A stretch of 12,186 nucleotides of DNA from a bacterium. Lineage in GTDB: Bacteria > UBP18 > UBA7526. A program made the translations under genes and the position numbers. The notes beneath the pieces are model-generated. The model did not search any database, was not told the DNA's origin, and saw only the letters and a list, made by a program, of their open reading frames with translations. Below are positions 1 through 6,314 of the stretch, piece by piece; the first letter of the stretch is position 1; the number at the start of each line of letters is the position of its first letter. The stretch is taken from positions 1 through 12,186 of the forward strand of contig JAUXAI010000037.1 in the NCBI GenBank assembly GCA_030619985.1, given 5' to 3'.

Positions 1-50
1 CTGCTGCTTTTCGCATGATTTGGGAAGAGGGCAATTATGCAAGGAGATAG
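1..50 (+). CDS. Possible 3' end of an unidentified upstream gene
   Basis: One frame is open from the window edge and ends in TAG at 48-50, reading ...AAFRMIWEEGNYARR. The stop overlaps the Shine-Dalgarno sequence of the next gene (AAGGAG, 41-46), as expected for tightly packed genes. Only about 15 residues are visible, too few to identify a family. The pyk frame is also open to the window edge, so this could be chance. Confidence 0.22.
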   Translation, partial: AAFRMIWEEGNYARR

Positions 51-55
51 ATAGT

Positions 56-1081
56 ATGGTAAAGACAAAGATTATTGCCACCTTAGGTCCTTCCAGCAGT
101 AGTTATACGGTAATCCGCAAGATGGTTATGGCCGGATTGGATGTGGTGCGCCTCAATTTTTCACACGGTACCCATGAGAAACATCTGCGCTGTCTGCAGC
201 TGGTAAGAAAGGTTAACAAAAGATACCGGCGGCACATCCGCATCATGCAGGACCTGGAAGGATATCGTATCAGGATCGGCCGTTTTAGAGGTAAAAGGCA
301 TAAAATTCTAAAGAAAAGAACCATCGTCTGGCTAACCAGGGACCCCGATGAAGGGGATGCGCGTATGATTCCTTTTGATTACGAAGGAGATTTAAAGAGA
401 ATCAAGCCCGGGCAGCCCATATATATCGATGATGGTAACATAATTCTGAAGGTAAAGCATTCAGCAAAAAAGGCCATAAAAACAGAGGTGGTAGAGGGCG
501 GTATATTAAAAGAGCGTAAGGGCATCAATATGCCCGGGGTGCGCCTCCCCTTTTCCGGCCTGACACCCAAAGACAGAAGGGACATAGAATTTGGGATAAA
601 ACAGAGAGTTGATTACCTCGCCCAGTCATTCGTGAGCCGAAAAAAGGATGTTGATACCATCCGGGATCTTATTAAACCAGAAGTCCCCCGCTGTCGGATT
701 GTGGCCAAAATAGAAAGTAGAGAAGCCATAAAAAATATAGATGAGATCATCGCTGCTTCAGACGGTATAATGATCGCCAGAGGAGATATGGGCATTGCGG
801 TACCTATTTACCAGATACCCATAATCCAAAAACTTATTATCAGAAAATGTAACCAGAAGAAAAAGTTTGTGATTACCGCCACCCAGATGCTGGAGCACAT
901 GACCGAGCATTCCCGTCCCACGCGCGCTGAGGTCACTGATGTCGCCAATGCCATCCTGGACGGGACCGATTTCGTGATGCTTTCCGCAGAAACCGCCGCC
1001 GGAAATTATCCTGTGGAGTCTGTGAGGATGATGAACGAAATTATCAAATTTACCGAAAGCTATGACCAGTTGACCAGTTAG
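56..1081 (+). CDS. pyk: Pyruvate kinase lacking the C-terminal domain
   Basis: Pyruvate kinase transfers phosphate from phosphoenolpyruvate to ADP in the cytosol, the last step of glycolysis. Start ATG 56 is preferred over TTG 20: it follows AAGGAG (41-46) and gives the family N-terminus MVKTKIIATLGPSS. Visible landmarks are RLNFSHG (32-38), the DLEG segment (66-69), VAKIES with catalytic Lys218 and metal-ligand Glu220, ARGDMG (241-246, Asp244), ITATQMLE (273-280, Thr276) and LSAETAAG (309-316). The protein stops at 341 residues; most family members have about 470. The TIM barrel and B domain are present but the C-terminal regulatory domain is absent. What follows the stop is repeat DNA and a new gene, so this is not an obvious frameshift. 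The usual GPKIRTG reads GYRIRIG (69-75). Arginine codons are more often CGN than in the downstream genes, so a separate history is possible. Confidence 0.9.
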   Translation: MVKTKIIATLGPSSSSYTVIRKMVMAGLDVVRLNFSHGTHEKHLRCLQLVRKVNKRYRRHIRIMQDLEGYRIRIGRFRGKRHKILKKRTIVWLTRDPDEGDARMIPFDYEGDLKRIKPGQPIYIDDGNIILKVKHSAKKAIKTEVVEGGILKERKGINMPGVRLPFSGLTPKDRRDIEFGIKQRVDYLAQSFVSRKKDVDTIRDLIKPEVPRCRIVAKIESREAIKNIDEIIAASDGIMIARGDMGIAVPIYQIPIIQKLIIRKCNQKKKFVITATQMLEHMTEHSRPTRAEVTDVANAILDGTDFVMLSAETAAGNYPVESVRMMNEIIKFTESYDQLTS

Positions 1082-1119
1082 CCAGTTTGCCGGTTAGCCA
1101 GTTAACCGGTTAACCAGTT
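1064..1119 (+). repeat. Seven 8-bp tandem units spanning the pyk stop
   Basis: Seven consecutive 8-bp units fit the consensus NRCCRGTT (for example GACCAGTT, AGCCAGTT, AACCGGTT). The pyk stop codon (1079-1081) lies across units two and three, so the last residues (DQLTS) are repeat-encoded. Some units are near-palindromic (AACCGGTT), so the single strand could fold in several registers. Related ACCAGT/ACCGGT words recur at 9011-9065 and 10290-10357. Confidence 0.85.
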
Positions 1120-1139
1120 TTGTCAAAGGAGGTGAGACC

Positions 1140-1316
1140 ATGACACCGGTAGAAGCTTTAGAAGTAGCTTTAGAGAAGGAAAAGGCATCAATAGCGTTAT
1201 ATCAGGATTTAATTGCAAAACACTCCGTGATTAAAAATTTACTTTATTCTTTGCTCATTGAGGAACAAAAACACAAAAAACTGATTGAGGAGAAAATTGT
1301 TGAATTAACTCGATAA
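1140..1316 (+). CDS. Small two-helix ferritin/rubrerythrin-like protein
   Basis: A 58-residue ORF starts at ATG 1140, 7 nt after GGAGG (1128-1132) in a near-perfect Shine-Dalgarno AAAGGAGGTGA (1125-1135). The strong ribosome binding site argues that it is translated. The product reads as two amphipathic helices. Helix one has EKASIALY (14-21), matching the E-x6-Y spacing of a rubrerythrin first helix. Helix two has EEQKH (41-45), supplying the ExxH metal-ligand motif. A full ferritin-like domain has two such helix pairs and about 130 residues, so this is half a four-helix bundle. It could form a di-iron site by dimerising, as encapsulated ferritin-like proteins do. Iron binding is inferred from motif spacing only; a simple coiled-coil protein is the alternative. 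It lies 58 bp after pyk. Confidence 0.6.
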   Translation: MTPVEALEVALEKEKASIALYQDLIAKHSVIKNLLYSLLIEEQKHKKLIEEKIVELTR

Positions 1317-1392
1317 TGCCCACCCCAAACTCTCCTTGTCAACCTTAGCGCACCTTTATTTCCCTATTTTTTCTTTTATTTTTCATTATTTA

Positions 1393-1418
1393 TTTTCAAA
1401 TTCTTAAGAATTTGGAAA
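1393..1418. promoter_or_regulatory. Palindrome upstream of the rpmH promoter
   Basis: CAAATTCTTAAGAATTTG (1397-1414) is a perfect 18-bp palindrome. With TTTT before it and GAAA after it, it extends to 26 bp with one mismatch. It sits inside a looser inverted repeat formed by 1355-1370 and 1421-1438 (TTTATTTCCCTA against TAAGGGAATTTAA). It ends 42 bp upstream of the -35 box at 1456. It could be an operator or activator site for the rpmH operon, or a stem at the end of the preceding transcript, though no T-tract directly follows. It does not match a DnaA box. Confidence 0.45.
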
Positions 1419-1455
1419 CAACAAATAAGGGAATTTAATGGTTAGAGAGAAAGAT

Positions 1456-1484
1456 TTGACAGTCTATTTAAAGTGAGGTATAAT
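1456..1484 (+). promoter_or_regulatory. Consensus sigma70 promoter of the rpmH operon
   Basis: A perfect -35 TTGACA (1456-1461) is separated by exactly 17 bp from a perfect -10 TATAAT (1479-1484). Transcription would start near 1491, leaving about 20 nt before rpmH with GGAGGAG at 1501-1507. A full-consensus promoter is uncommon and fits strong expression of ribosomal protein L34. Confidence 0.88.
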
Positions 1485-1510
1485 ATATTTTACTTGATTT
1501 GGAGGAGAAC

Positions 1511-1648
1511 ATGGTAAAGAGGACTTATCAGCCGAAAAGAAGGAAGAGAAAGAGGACTCATGGCTTCCGAAAGAGGATGAGGAGTAAGTCGGGAAGGAGG
1601 GTCTTGAAGAGGAGAAGAAGGAAGAAAAGAAAACGCTTAACGGTTTAA
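1511..1648 (+). CDS. rpmH: Large ribosomal subunit protein bL34
   Basis: The 45-residue product is a very basic component of the 50S ribosomal subunit. It carries the family signature [21 protein letters not shown] (residues 3-23), then a [18 protein letters not shown] tail with the usual ending. Length is typical (44-46). The start ATG is preceded by GGAGGAG (1501-1507). It is the first gene after the consensus promoter and precedes rnpA, the ancient rpmH-rnpA pair that lies near many bacterial origins. No dnaA gene appears on its upstream side in this window. Confidence 0.97.
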   Translation: MVKRTYQPKRRKRKRTHGFRKRMRSKSGRRVLKRRRRKKRKRLTV

Positions 1649-1740
1649 GAGATTTCTAAAAAAGTCCGAAATCTCTGATTTCACAGATAAAGTACAGATT
1701 ACACAGATTTGAGGGCACTGAAACTTTTTTCAGAGGCCTC
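1648..1740 (+). repeat. Two hairpins and CACAGAT repeats between rpmH and rnpA
   Basis: A perfect 9-bp stem, AGAGATTTC (1648-1656) with GAAATCTCT (1668-1676), begins in the rpmH stop codon and has an 11-nt loop. It is followed by degenerate CACAGAT/TACAGATT/ACACAGATT units (about 1681-1710). A second hairpin pairs CTGAAA (1718-1723) with TTTCAG (1728-1733), flanked by GAGG/CCTC (1711-1714 with 1737-1740). Neither stem has a downstream T-tract, so they are not clear terminators. They could slow exonucleases or partly separate rpmH from rnpA expression. Confidence 0.6.
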
Positions 1741-1752
1741 TTTAAAGGAGCT

Positions 1753-2133
1753 ATGAGTAAATATAGCCTGAAGAAAAGCGAGCATCTCAGAAAGAATTCC
1801 GATTTTAAGAAAGTATATTCTAAAGGAAGGTCCTGCGCCGATCACTTCATCGTCCTCTTCATCCTCCCCAATGATTTGGGAAAAAACAGGATTGGCCTCT
1901 CAGTGAGCGCCAAGGTTGGAAAAGCGACAAAGAGAAATAGGGTCAAGCGGCTATTCCGAGAAGTCTATCGGCTGAATAAGGATAAGCTCATTCAAGGAAT
2001 AGATCTGATCTTCTTGGCAAGGAAGGATGCTACCAAGTTAGATTTTCATAAAATGGAGAGGTCCATATTGAGGCTATATAAGAGAGCAAGGATATTGAAG
2101 GATCAAGGATTAACAGGGACTAGAAAGGATTAG
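1753..2133 (+). CDS. rnpA: Ribonuclease P protein component
   Basis: RnpA is the protein cofactor of RNase P; it binds the catalytic RNA and the 5' leader of precursor tRNAs. The 126-residue product has the family N-terminus LRKNSDFKKVYSKGRS (12-27), the central strand RIGLSVSAKVGKA (46-58) and the RNR box KRNRVKRLFREVYR (60-73). Length is normal. ATG 1753 is the only start giving the family N-terminus. Its Shine-Dalgarno AAAGGAG (1744-1750) leaves just 2 nt to the ATG, shorter than usual, so initiation may be weak. The last residues (about GLTGTRKD) are encoded by a 10-bp tandem repeat and look like an added tail. yidD starts 18 bp after the stop. Confidence 0.96.
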   Translation: MSKYSLKKSEHLRKNSDFKKVYSKGRSCADHFIVLFILPNDLGKNRIGLSVSAKVGKATKRNRVKRLFREVYRLNKDKLIQGIDLIFLARKDATKLDFHKMERSILRLYKRARILKDQGLTGTRKD

Positions 2134-2150
2134 AAGGGAGTAGCAGGGGA
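2111..2150 (+). repeat. Four 10-bp tandem units across the rnpA stop
   Basis: Four 10-bp units stand in register: TAACAGGGAC, TAGAAAGGAT, TAGAAGGGAG, TAGCAGGGGA. The rnpA stop codon is the TAG that opens the third unit (2131-2133). The third unit also supplies the likely yidD ribosome binding site (AGGGAG, 2135-2140, 11 nt from its ATG). Confidence 0.75.
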
Positions 2151-2151
2151 A

Positions 2152-2388
2152 ATGGTTAAGGTATTAGTTGGGTTGATTCGGTTTTATCAAAGGTTTATTT
2201 CACCCTGGAGAGTCCCCTGCTGTCGCTTCTATCCCACTTGTTCAGAGTATGCCATTGAGGCCATAAGAGAATGTGGTCTTATCTTTGGGGCCTTTTTGGC
2301 CTTAAGAAGGCTTCTCAAGTGTCATCCCTTTCATCCCGGGGGCTATGATCCTGTAATCGCAGATGACCGCAGATCAAAACGCAGATGA
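2152..2388 (+). CDS. yidD: Membrane protein insertion efficiency factor YidD
   Basis: YidD is a small protein, usually encoded between rnpA and yidC, that associates with the inner face of the membrane and assists Sec/YidC-dependent insertion. The 78-residue product shows the full signature: FYQRFISP (11-18), [15 protein letters not shown] (24-38) and [15 protein letters not shown] (54-68), including Cys24, Cys30 and Cys57. Start ATG 2152 gives the expected hydrophobic, basic N-terminus. The C-terminal tail ADDRRSKRR is encoded by CGCAGATGAC tandem units and looks like a repeat-derived extension past the conserved GGYDPV end. Confidence 0.96.
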   Translation: MVKVLVGLIRFYQRFISPWRVPCCRFYPTCSEYAIEAIRECGLIFGAFLALRRLLKCHPFHPGGYDPVIADDRRSKRR

Positions 2389-2399
2389 CCGCAGATGAT
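2358..2399 (+). repeat. CGCAGATGAC tandem units across the yidD stop
   Basis: Units begin at 2358 (CGCAGATGAC), 2368 (CGCAGATCAAAA), 2380 (CGCAGATGAC) and 2390 (CGCAGATGAT). The yidD stop TGA (2386-2388) lies inside the third unit. The word resembles the CACAGAT and CACGGAT units found at 1681, 4146, 8294 and 8420. Confidence 0.8.
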
Positions 2400-2400
2400 T

Positions 2401-2510
2401 TAGTTCGGAATTTAGAGTTCGGAGAAAAAGGAAACATAACTATTAGATCAGCGGAAATCAGCGTCTAAGCCTCAAGGTAAACGAAGTGCGTTGAGTATCA
2501 GCGTTTAAAG
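2401..2510 (+). repeat. ATCAGCG repeats and AACGAAGTG hairpin before yidC
   Basis: The yidD-yidC spacer holds two TTCGGA-containing units (about 2401-2423) and three ATCAGCG words (2447-2453, 2457-2463, 2497-2503). Between them CTCAA (2471-2475) pairs with TTGAG (2491-2495) around a loop containing AACGAAGTG (2480-2488). That 9-mer recurs at 8389 and 8447, also in hairpin loops. No promoter or terminator was recognised here. Confidence 0.6.
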
Positions 2511-2522
2511 AAAGGTTAAGAT

Positions 2523-4145
2523 ATGGAGAAAAGAACTTTACTGGCTATTGTTTTATGTATCCTGGTCATCATCTTCTATAATATCTTCCTTGCTCCCAAG
2601 GCTCCCAAGATGGTTCCCCCCCAGCCCCAGGCACCAGTACCAGAGAAGATTGTTGAGGTGCCGAAAGAGGAAGTCCCTGCCCTTCCAGAGATCCCAATAA
2701 TTGAATCCCGGGATATCATAGTTGAGACCGATCTAGTGAAGGCCGTCTTTACTACCCAGGGAGCGAGGCTCAAGAGTTACTGGCTAAAGAATTACGACCA
2801 TGAACTAATCTCTACTACAGAGGAAAATAAGTATCCCCTATCCTTAGAGATCCCGGGCCAGAAAGAATTGGTCTCAGAGAACTGGAGACCAGATAGAGAG
2901 AGACTAATCTTAAGTGAGAATAATCCCACTGGGGAAGTAAAATTCACCTATCTCAATCCTCAGGGTTTGAAGATTATAAGGACTCTCAGATTCTATAACG
3001 ACAGTTACAAGATAGATGCCAAGGTCAGTCTCCAGAATACTACTTCTCAGGATATCTATATCCCGGAGTATAGGCTCTCCTGGGGTCCGGGAATTGGAGA
3101 AGAGGAAAAGAAAGCGGGCAGGAGGTATGGCCAGTTTGCCGGTCCGGTTTCCTTCATCAATGGGAAGTTAGAAAAGGACACCCTAACAAGAAGTTTCATT
3201 AAGGGCCCCACAGTGAAAGTAGGGGTTCCCACCATCCACCAGGGAAAGGTAGGGTGGGTGGCCTTGAAGAGTAAGTATTTTATGGCTGCTTTTGTTCCTC
3301 TTGAGGCCGCTCAGGCCACGGTTATTGAGAAGGACGAGAGGAATAAGGCCACTGTGGGAATAAAGATGGCTCCCTTTTCCCTCAAGGGGAAAGGGACCAT
3401 CAGTCATGAGTTTACCATCTATCCCGGTCCAAAGGATTATGAGTTAGTAAAGGGATTGGGTCTGGGGCTGGAGCAGGCAGTGGACCTTGCCTGGTGGAGC
3501 TGGGTTACTCCTATATCTCTTCTACTGCTCAAACTCTTCAAATGGTTCTATAAGATAATACCGAACTATGGGGTGGCCATCATCCTGATTACCCTCCTCA
3601 CTAAAGTAATCCTTCTTCCCTTTACCCAGAGGAGTTTTACCCATATGAGGGCCATGCAGGCCATCCAGCCCAAGATAAATGCTCTGAGGGAAAAACATAA
3701 GGATAATCCCCAGGAACTCAATAGACAGATGATGAGGCTCTATCGGGAGCATAAAGTGAATCCTCTGGGTGGATGTTTCCCCATGCTTCTGCAGATGCCC
3801 ATCTTCTTTGCCCTATTCGGCCTCCTCTATACCTCTATAGAACTGAGGGGGGCAGGCTTTATCTGGTGGATTAAGGATCTCTCCCTTCCAGATACTGTTG
3901 GCTATTTGGCTGGCTTTCCCATCAATATCCTTCCCATTCTGATGGGTCTCACTACTGTCATCCAGCAGAAGATGACCACTGTTGATCCCAGGCAGGCCAA
4001 GATGATGCTCTTCATGCCCGTCTTCATGACATTTATTTTCTACAATTTCCCGTCCGGCTTAGTCCTTTACTGGTCGGTAACAAACGTTCTCACTATCGGC
4101 CAGCAGTACATCATCGCCAAGAGAATGCCCGCCCCAGCCAAGTAA
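2523..4145 (+). CDS. yidC: Membrane protein insertase YidC, diderm type
   Basis: YidC inserts and folds inner-membrane proteins, alone or with SecYEG. The 540-residue product has an N-terminal membrane segment (about 6-24), a Pro-rich linker (26-60), a large periplasmic P1 domain (about 60-315) and the conserved insertase core (about 325-535). Core landmarks are TLLTKVILLPFTQRS (357-371) with Lys361 at the usual basic groove position, the cytoplasmic hairpin IQPKINALREKHKDNPQELNR (381-401), VNPLGGCFPMLLQMPIFFAL (412-431) and the last helices LPILMGLT, MPVFMTFIFYNFPSGLVLYW and VTNVLTIGQQYII. The P1 domain points to a diderm cell. ATG 2523 follows AAAGG (2511-2515) by 7 nt. Repeat DNA begins at the stop codon. 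Confidence 0.97.
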   Translation: MEKRTLLAIVLCILVIIFYNIFLAPKAPKMVPPQPQAPVPEKIVEVPKEEVPALPEIPIIESRDIIVETDLVKAVFTTQGARLKSYWLKNYDHELISTTEENKYPLSLEIPGQKELVSENWRPDRERLILSENNPTGEVKFTYLNPQGLKIIRTLRFYNDSYKIDAKVSLQNTTSQDIYIPEYRLSWGPGIGEEEKKAGRRYGQFAGPVSFINGKLEKDTLTRSFIKGPTVKVGVPTIHQGKVGWVALKSKYFMAAFVPLEAAQATVIEKDERNKATVGIKMAPFSLKGKGTISHEFTIYPGPKDYELVKGLGLGLEQAVDLAWWSWVTPISLLLLKLFKWFYKIIPNYGVAIILITLLTKVILLPFTQRSFTHMRAMQAIQPKINALREKHKDNPQELNRQMMRLYREHKVNPLGGCFPMLLQMPIFFALFGLLYTSIELRGAGFIWWIKDLSLPDTVGYLAGFPINILPILMGLTTVIQQKMTTVDPRQAKMMLFMPVFMTFIFYNFPSGLVLYWSVTNVLTIGQQYIIAKRMPAPAK

Positions 4146-4440
4146 ATACACGGATAGACACGGATAGACACGGATTAGTTTAAATTTAAAAATCAAATAT
4201 CAAAAATCAAAATTACACATTATAAAAAATCAAATGTTAAATATCAAAAATAAAAATGACATATTAAATATCAAAATCAATAAATTCTAAACCTTAGAAA
4301 CTTTTACATTTTGCATTGTCATTTTAATTTTTGAACTTTCATTTTTCATTTTACTATGTCATTTTACACTTTAATTTTTGCATTTTGCATTTAGTCATCT
4401 GTGGCCATCTGTAAAAAATCTGTGATTATCTGTGTATTAA
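4143..4440. repeat. Long imperfect inverted repeat filling the yidC-jag spacer
   Basis: The gene-free stretch 4146-4451 is mostly one imperfect inverted repeat with its outer end on the yidC stop. The left outer arm is three 10-bp CACGGATAGA-type units (4147-4175). The right outer arm is CTGTGATTATCTGTGTATT and related words (4395-4438), the near complement of the left. The inner arms are A-rich TCAAAAAT/TCAAATAT units on the left (about 4190-4285) against TTTTGCATT/TCATTTTAATTTTTG on the right (about 4305-4390). Transcribed, it would fold into a long bulged hairpin. No protein-coding potential was seen. Confidence 0.75.
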
Positions 4441-4451
4441 AGGGGGAGAGA

Positions 4452-4922
4452 ATGGAAACAGAGAGAGCAAAAGAGATTTTAGAGGAATTGTTAAAGAGGA
4501 TGGGAATCGATGCTGGAGTGAGCGCCAAAGAGATTGAGGATTATATCTCTTTGGATATTACTACCCCGGATAGTGCTTTAGTCATTGGAAGGCAAGGGAA
4601 GACCTTGGGAGCTCTGCAGTACCTTGTGAATCTGATTATTAACAAGGAGAAAGAGGAGAGAATAAAGGTCATCCTGGATACCGAAGGCTATCGGGAGAGG
4701 AGAAAGGCGAGATTAATGGAGCTTGCCAAGAAATTAGCTCAGAGAGCAAAGGAGGGAAATACCGAGGTCTTTCTCGAGCCCATGAACCCCTATGAGAGAA
4801 GAATCATCCATACCACCTTGGCAGAAGACCCGGATGTTGAGACTGAGAGTGTGGGGGAAGGGATCGAAAGACAGGTGGTCATTATCCCTAAGGGAATAAA
4901 AGGCAAGGAGCAGGAAGTTTAA
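4452..4922 (+). CDS. jag: Jag/KhpB RNA-binding protein (KH and R3H domains)
   Basis: Jag (KhpB) is a cytosolic RNA-binding protein with a KH and an R3H domain; in Gram-positive bacteria it works with KhpA and influences elongation and division. The 156-residue product has a KH domain (about 30-105) with the GxxG loop GRQGKT (46-51), then an R3H domain (about 105-146) with MNPYERRIIHTTLAEDP (111-127) and GIERQVVIIP (137-146). ATG 4452 follows GGGGGAGAG (4442-4450). An in-frame GTG at 4401 would add 17 residues from repeat DNA and is rejected. The Jag_N domain of longer homologues is absent; the protein begins almost at the KH domain. mnmE starts 13 bp after its stop, so the two are probably co-transcribed. 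Confidence 0.93.
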   Translation: METERAKEILEELLKRMGIDAGVSAKEIEDYISLDITTPDSALVIGRQGKTLGALQYLVNLIINKEKEERIKVILDTEGYRERRKARLMELAKKLAQRAKEGNTEVFLEPMNPYERRIIHTTLAEDPDVETESVGEGIERQVVIIPKGIKGKEQEV

Positions 4923-4935
4923 CCTCGGAGATTTT

Positions 4936-6306
4936 ATGTTAGTGGATACCATCGCTGCCATATCCACACCCATCGGTGAGGGAGGCCTGGGAATCGTCAG
5001 GATAAGCGGTCCCCGGGCCTTTTCCATTGCCGATAAGATATTCTCCAAGAAAGTTTCCCGACTCCCCTCCCATACTGTCCATCACGGCTATATCATTGAT
5101 CCCAGAAGCAAGGAAAGGATAGACGAGGTTATGCTCTCCATCTTCAAAAAGCCCAAGTCCTTCACCGCAGAGAATATGATCGAGATCACTGGCCATGGAG
5201 GGATCGTTCCTTTGAAAAGAATATTAGAAGTAATCTTATTCACTGGGGCCAGATTGGCCGAGCCAGGGGAGTTCACTAAGAGGGCATTTCTGAATGAGCG
5301 AATAGATCTGGCCCAGGCAGAAGCGGTAGTGGACATCATCAGGGCCAAGACAGAGATGGGACTAAAGGTTGCCTTACATCAATTGGACGGGGAGCTTTCC
5401 TCTAGAGTAGAGGGTCTTCGCCGGGAGCTCATCCATCTCTCTGCTTACCTCGAAGCAGCCATCGACTTTCCTGAGGAAGATATCGAGAGGCTTGAGTCTC
5501 CTCAGATGCTTCTTAGAGCAAGGAAGGTCTTAAGAGAAATAAAGGAACTTCTGAAAGGTGCCGAGGGAGGTAAGGTCCTGAGGGAAGGAATAAAGACGGT
5601 CATTATTGGCAGGCCGAATGTGGGGAAGTCGAGCCTTCTTAACGCCTTATTAAAGGAAAAGAGGGCCATTGTGACCCCGATTCCCGGAACCACCCGAGAT
5701 ATCATTGAGGAGATCATCAATGTAAAGGGGATTCCTCTGAAGATCATCGATACTGCAGGACTCACTACTGCAGCGGGGATCGTTGAAAAGGAAAGTATAG
5801 CCAGGACGAGGAGATCTCTGAAAGCAGCGGATCTTGTCCTTCTCGTCATGGATGCTGCCACCCGTTTGTCGAAAGAGGACCACAGAATAATGGAGGATGT
5901 CAGAGATAAGAAGGTCATTGTGGTCATAAATAAGACCGACCTTCCCGAGGTCATTGAGGTTAATGAGATAAGGAAGATTTTGCATGATAAGAGGATAATA
6001 AAGGTCTCGGCGACGAAGAAGACCGGGTTAGGAAGATTAGAAAAATTCGTTATCGACCTTATTTTCGAGGGAGGAGTTGCTCCTTCAGATAGGACACTAG
6101 TGACCAATATCCGACATAAGGATGCTTTAGAAAGGACGAAGAAAAGCCTGAAGAATATGGTAGAAAGCATAAAGAAAAATATGTCAGCAGAGTTTATCTC
6201 TCTTGATCTCAAGGCAGCCTTAGATAGCCTGGGAGAGATTACGGGAAAGACGGTGACCGAAGATATCCTGGATGAGATCTTCTCTCAGTTTTGCATCGGC
6301 AAGTAA
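4936..6306 (+). CDS. mnmE: tRNA modification GTPase MnmE
   Basis: MnmE, with MnmG, modifies uridine 34 of certain tRNAs to (carboxymethyl)aminomethyl derivatives, using GTP hydrolysis and a folate cofactor. The 456-residue product has the N-terminal folate-binding domain (about 1-118), a helical domain containing the inserted G domain (about 219-380) and the C-terminal CIGK motif (453-456). GTPase motifs are GRPNVGKS (225-232), GTTRD (251-255), DTAG (272-275) and NKTD (332-335). Glu284 aligns with E. coli Glu282, the catalytic glutamate. After DTAG the usual L-R-E/D reads L-T-T (276-278), a small deviation in switch II. ATG 4936 lies 5 nt after CGGAG (4926-4930) and gives the family start DTIAAISTPIGEGGLGIVRISG. 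Confidence 0.97.
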   Translation: MLVDTIAAISTPIGEGGLGIVRISGPRAFSIADKIFSKKVSRLPSHTVHHGYIIDPRSKERIDEVMLSIFKKPKSFTAENMIEITGHGGIVPLKRILEVILFTGARLAEPGEFTKRAFLNERIDLAQAEAVVDIIRAKTEMGLKVALHQLDGELSSRVEGLRRELIHLSAYLEAAIDFPEEDIERLESPQMLLRARKVLREIKELLKGAEGGKVLREGIKTVIIGRPNVGKSSLLNALLKEKRAIVTPIPGTTRDIIEEIINVKGIPLKIIDTAGLTTAAGIVEKESIARTRRSLKAADLVLLVMDAATRLSKEDHRIMEDVRDKKVIVVINKTDLPEVIEVNEIRKILHDKRIIKVSATKKTGLGRLEKFVIDLIFEGGVAPSDRTLVTNIRHKDALERTKKSLKNMVESIKKNMSAEFISLDLKAALDSLGEITGKTVTEDILDEIFSQFCIGK

Positions 6307-6314
6307 TTAAAAGT

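Noticed and set aside
4425-4434. TTATCTGTG-like words as DnaA boxes
   Set aside because: They differ from TTATNCACA at key positions and belong to the CTGTGATTATCTGTG repeat family, not an origin array.
4401-4451. GTG at 4401 as the jag start
   Set aside because: It would add 17 residues encoded by the intergenic repeat; ATG 4452 has a strong purine-rich ribosome binding site and gives the family N-terminus.
5502-6212. Long minus-strand ORF (236 codons) opposite mnmE
   Set aside because: It is antisense to the G domain of a clear mnmE; its composition (Ser/Phe/Leu/Ile rich) mirrors the sense codons and it matches no family I know.
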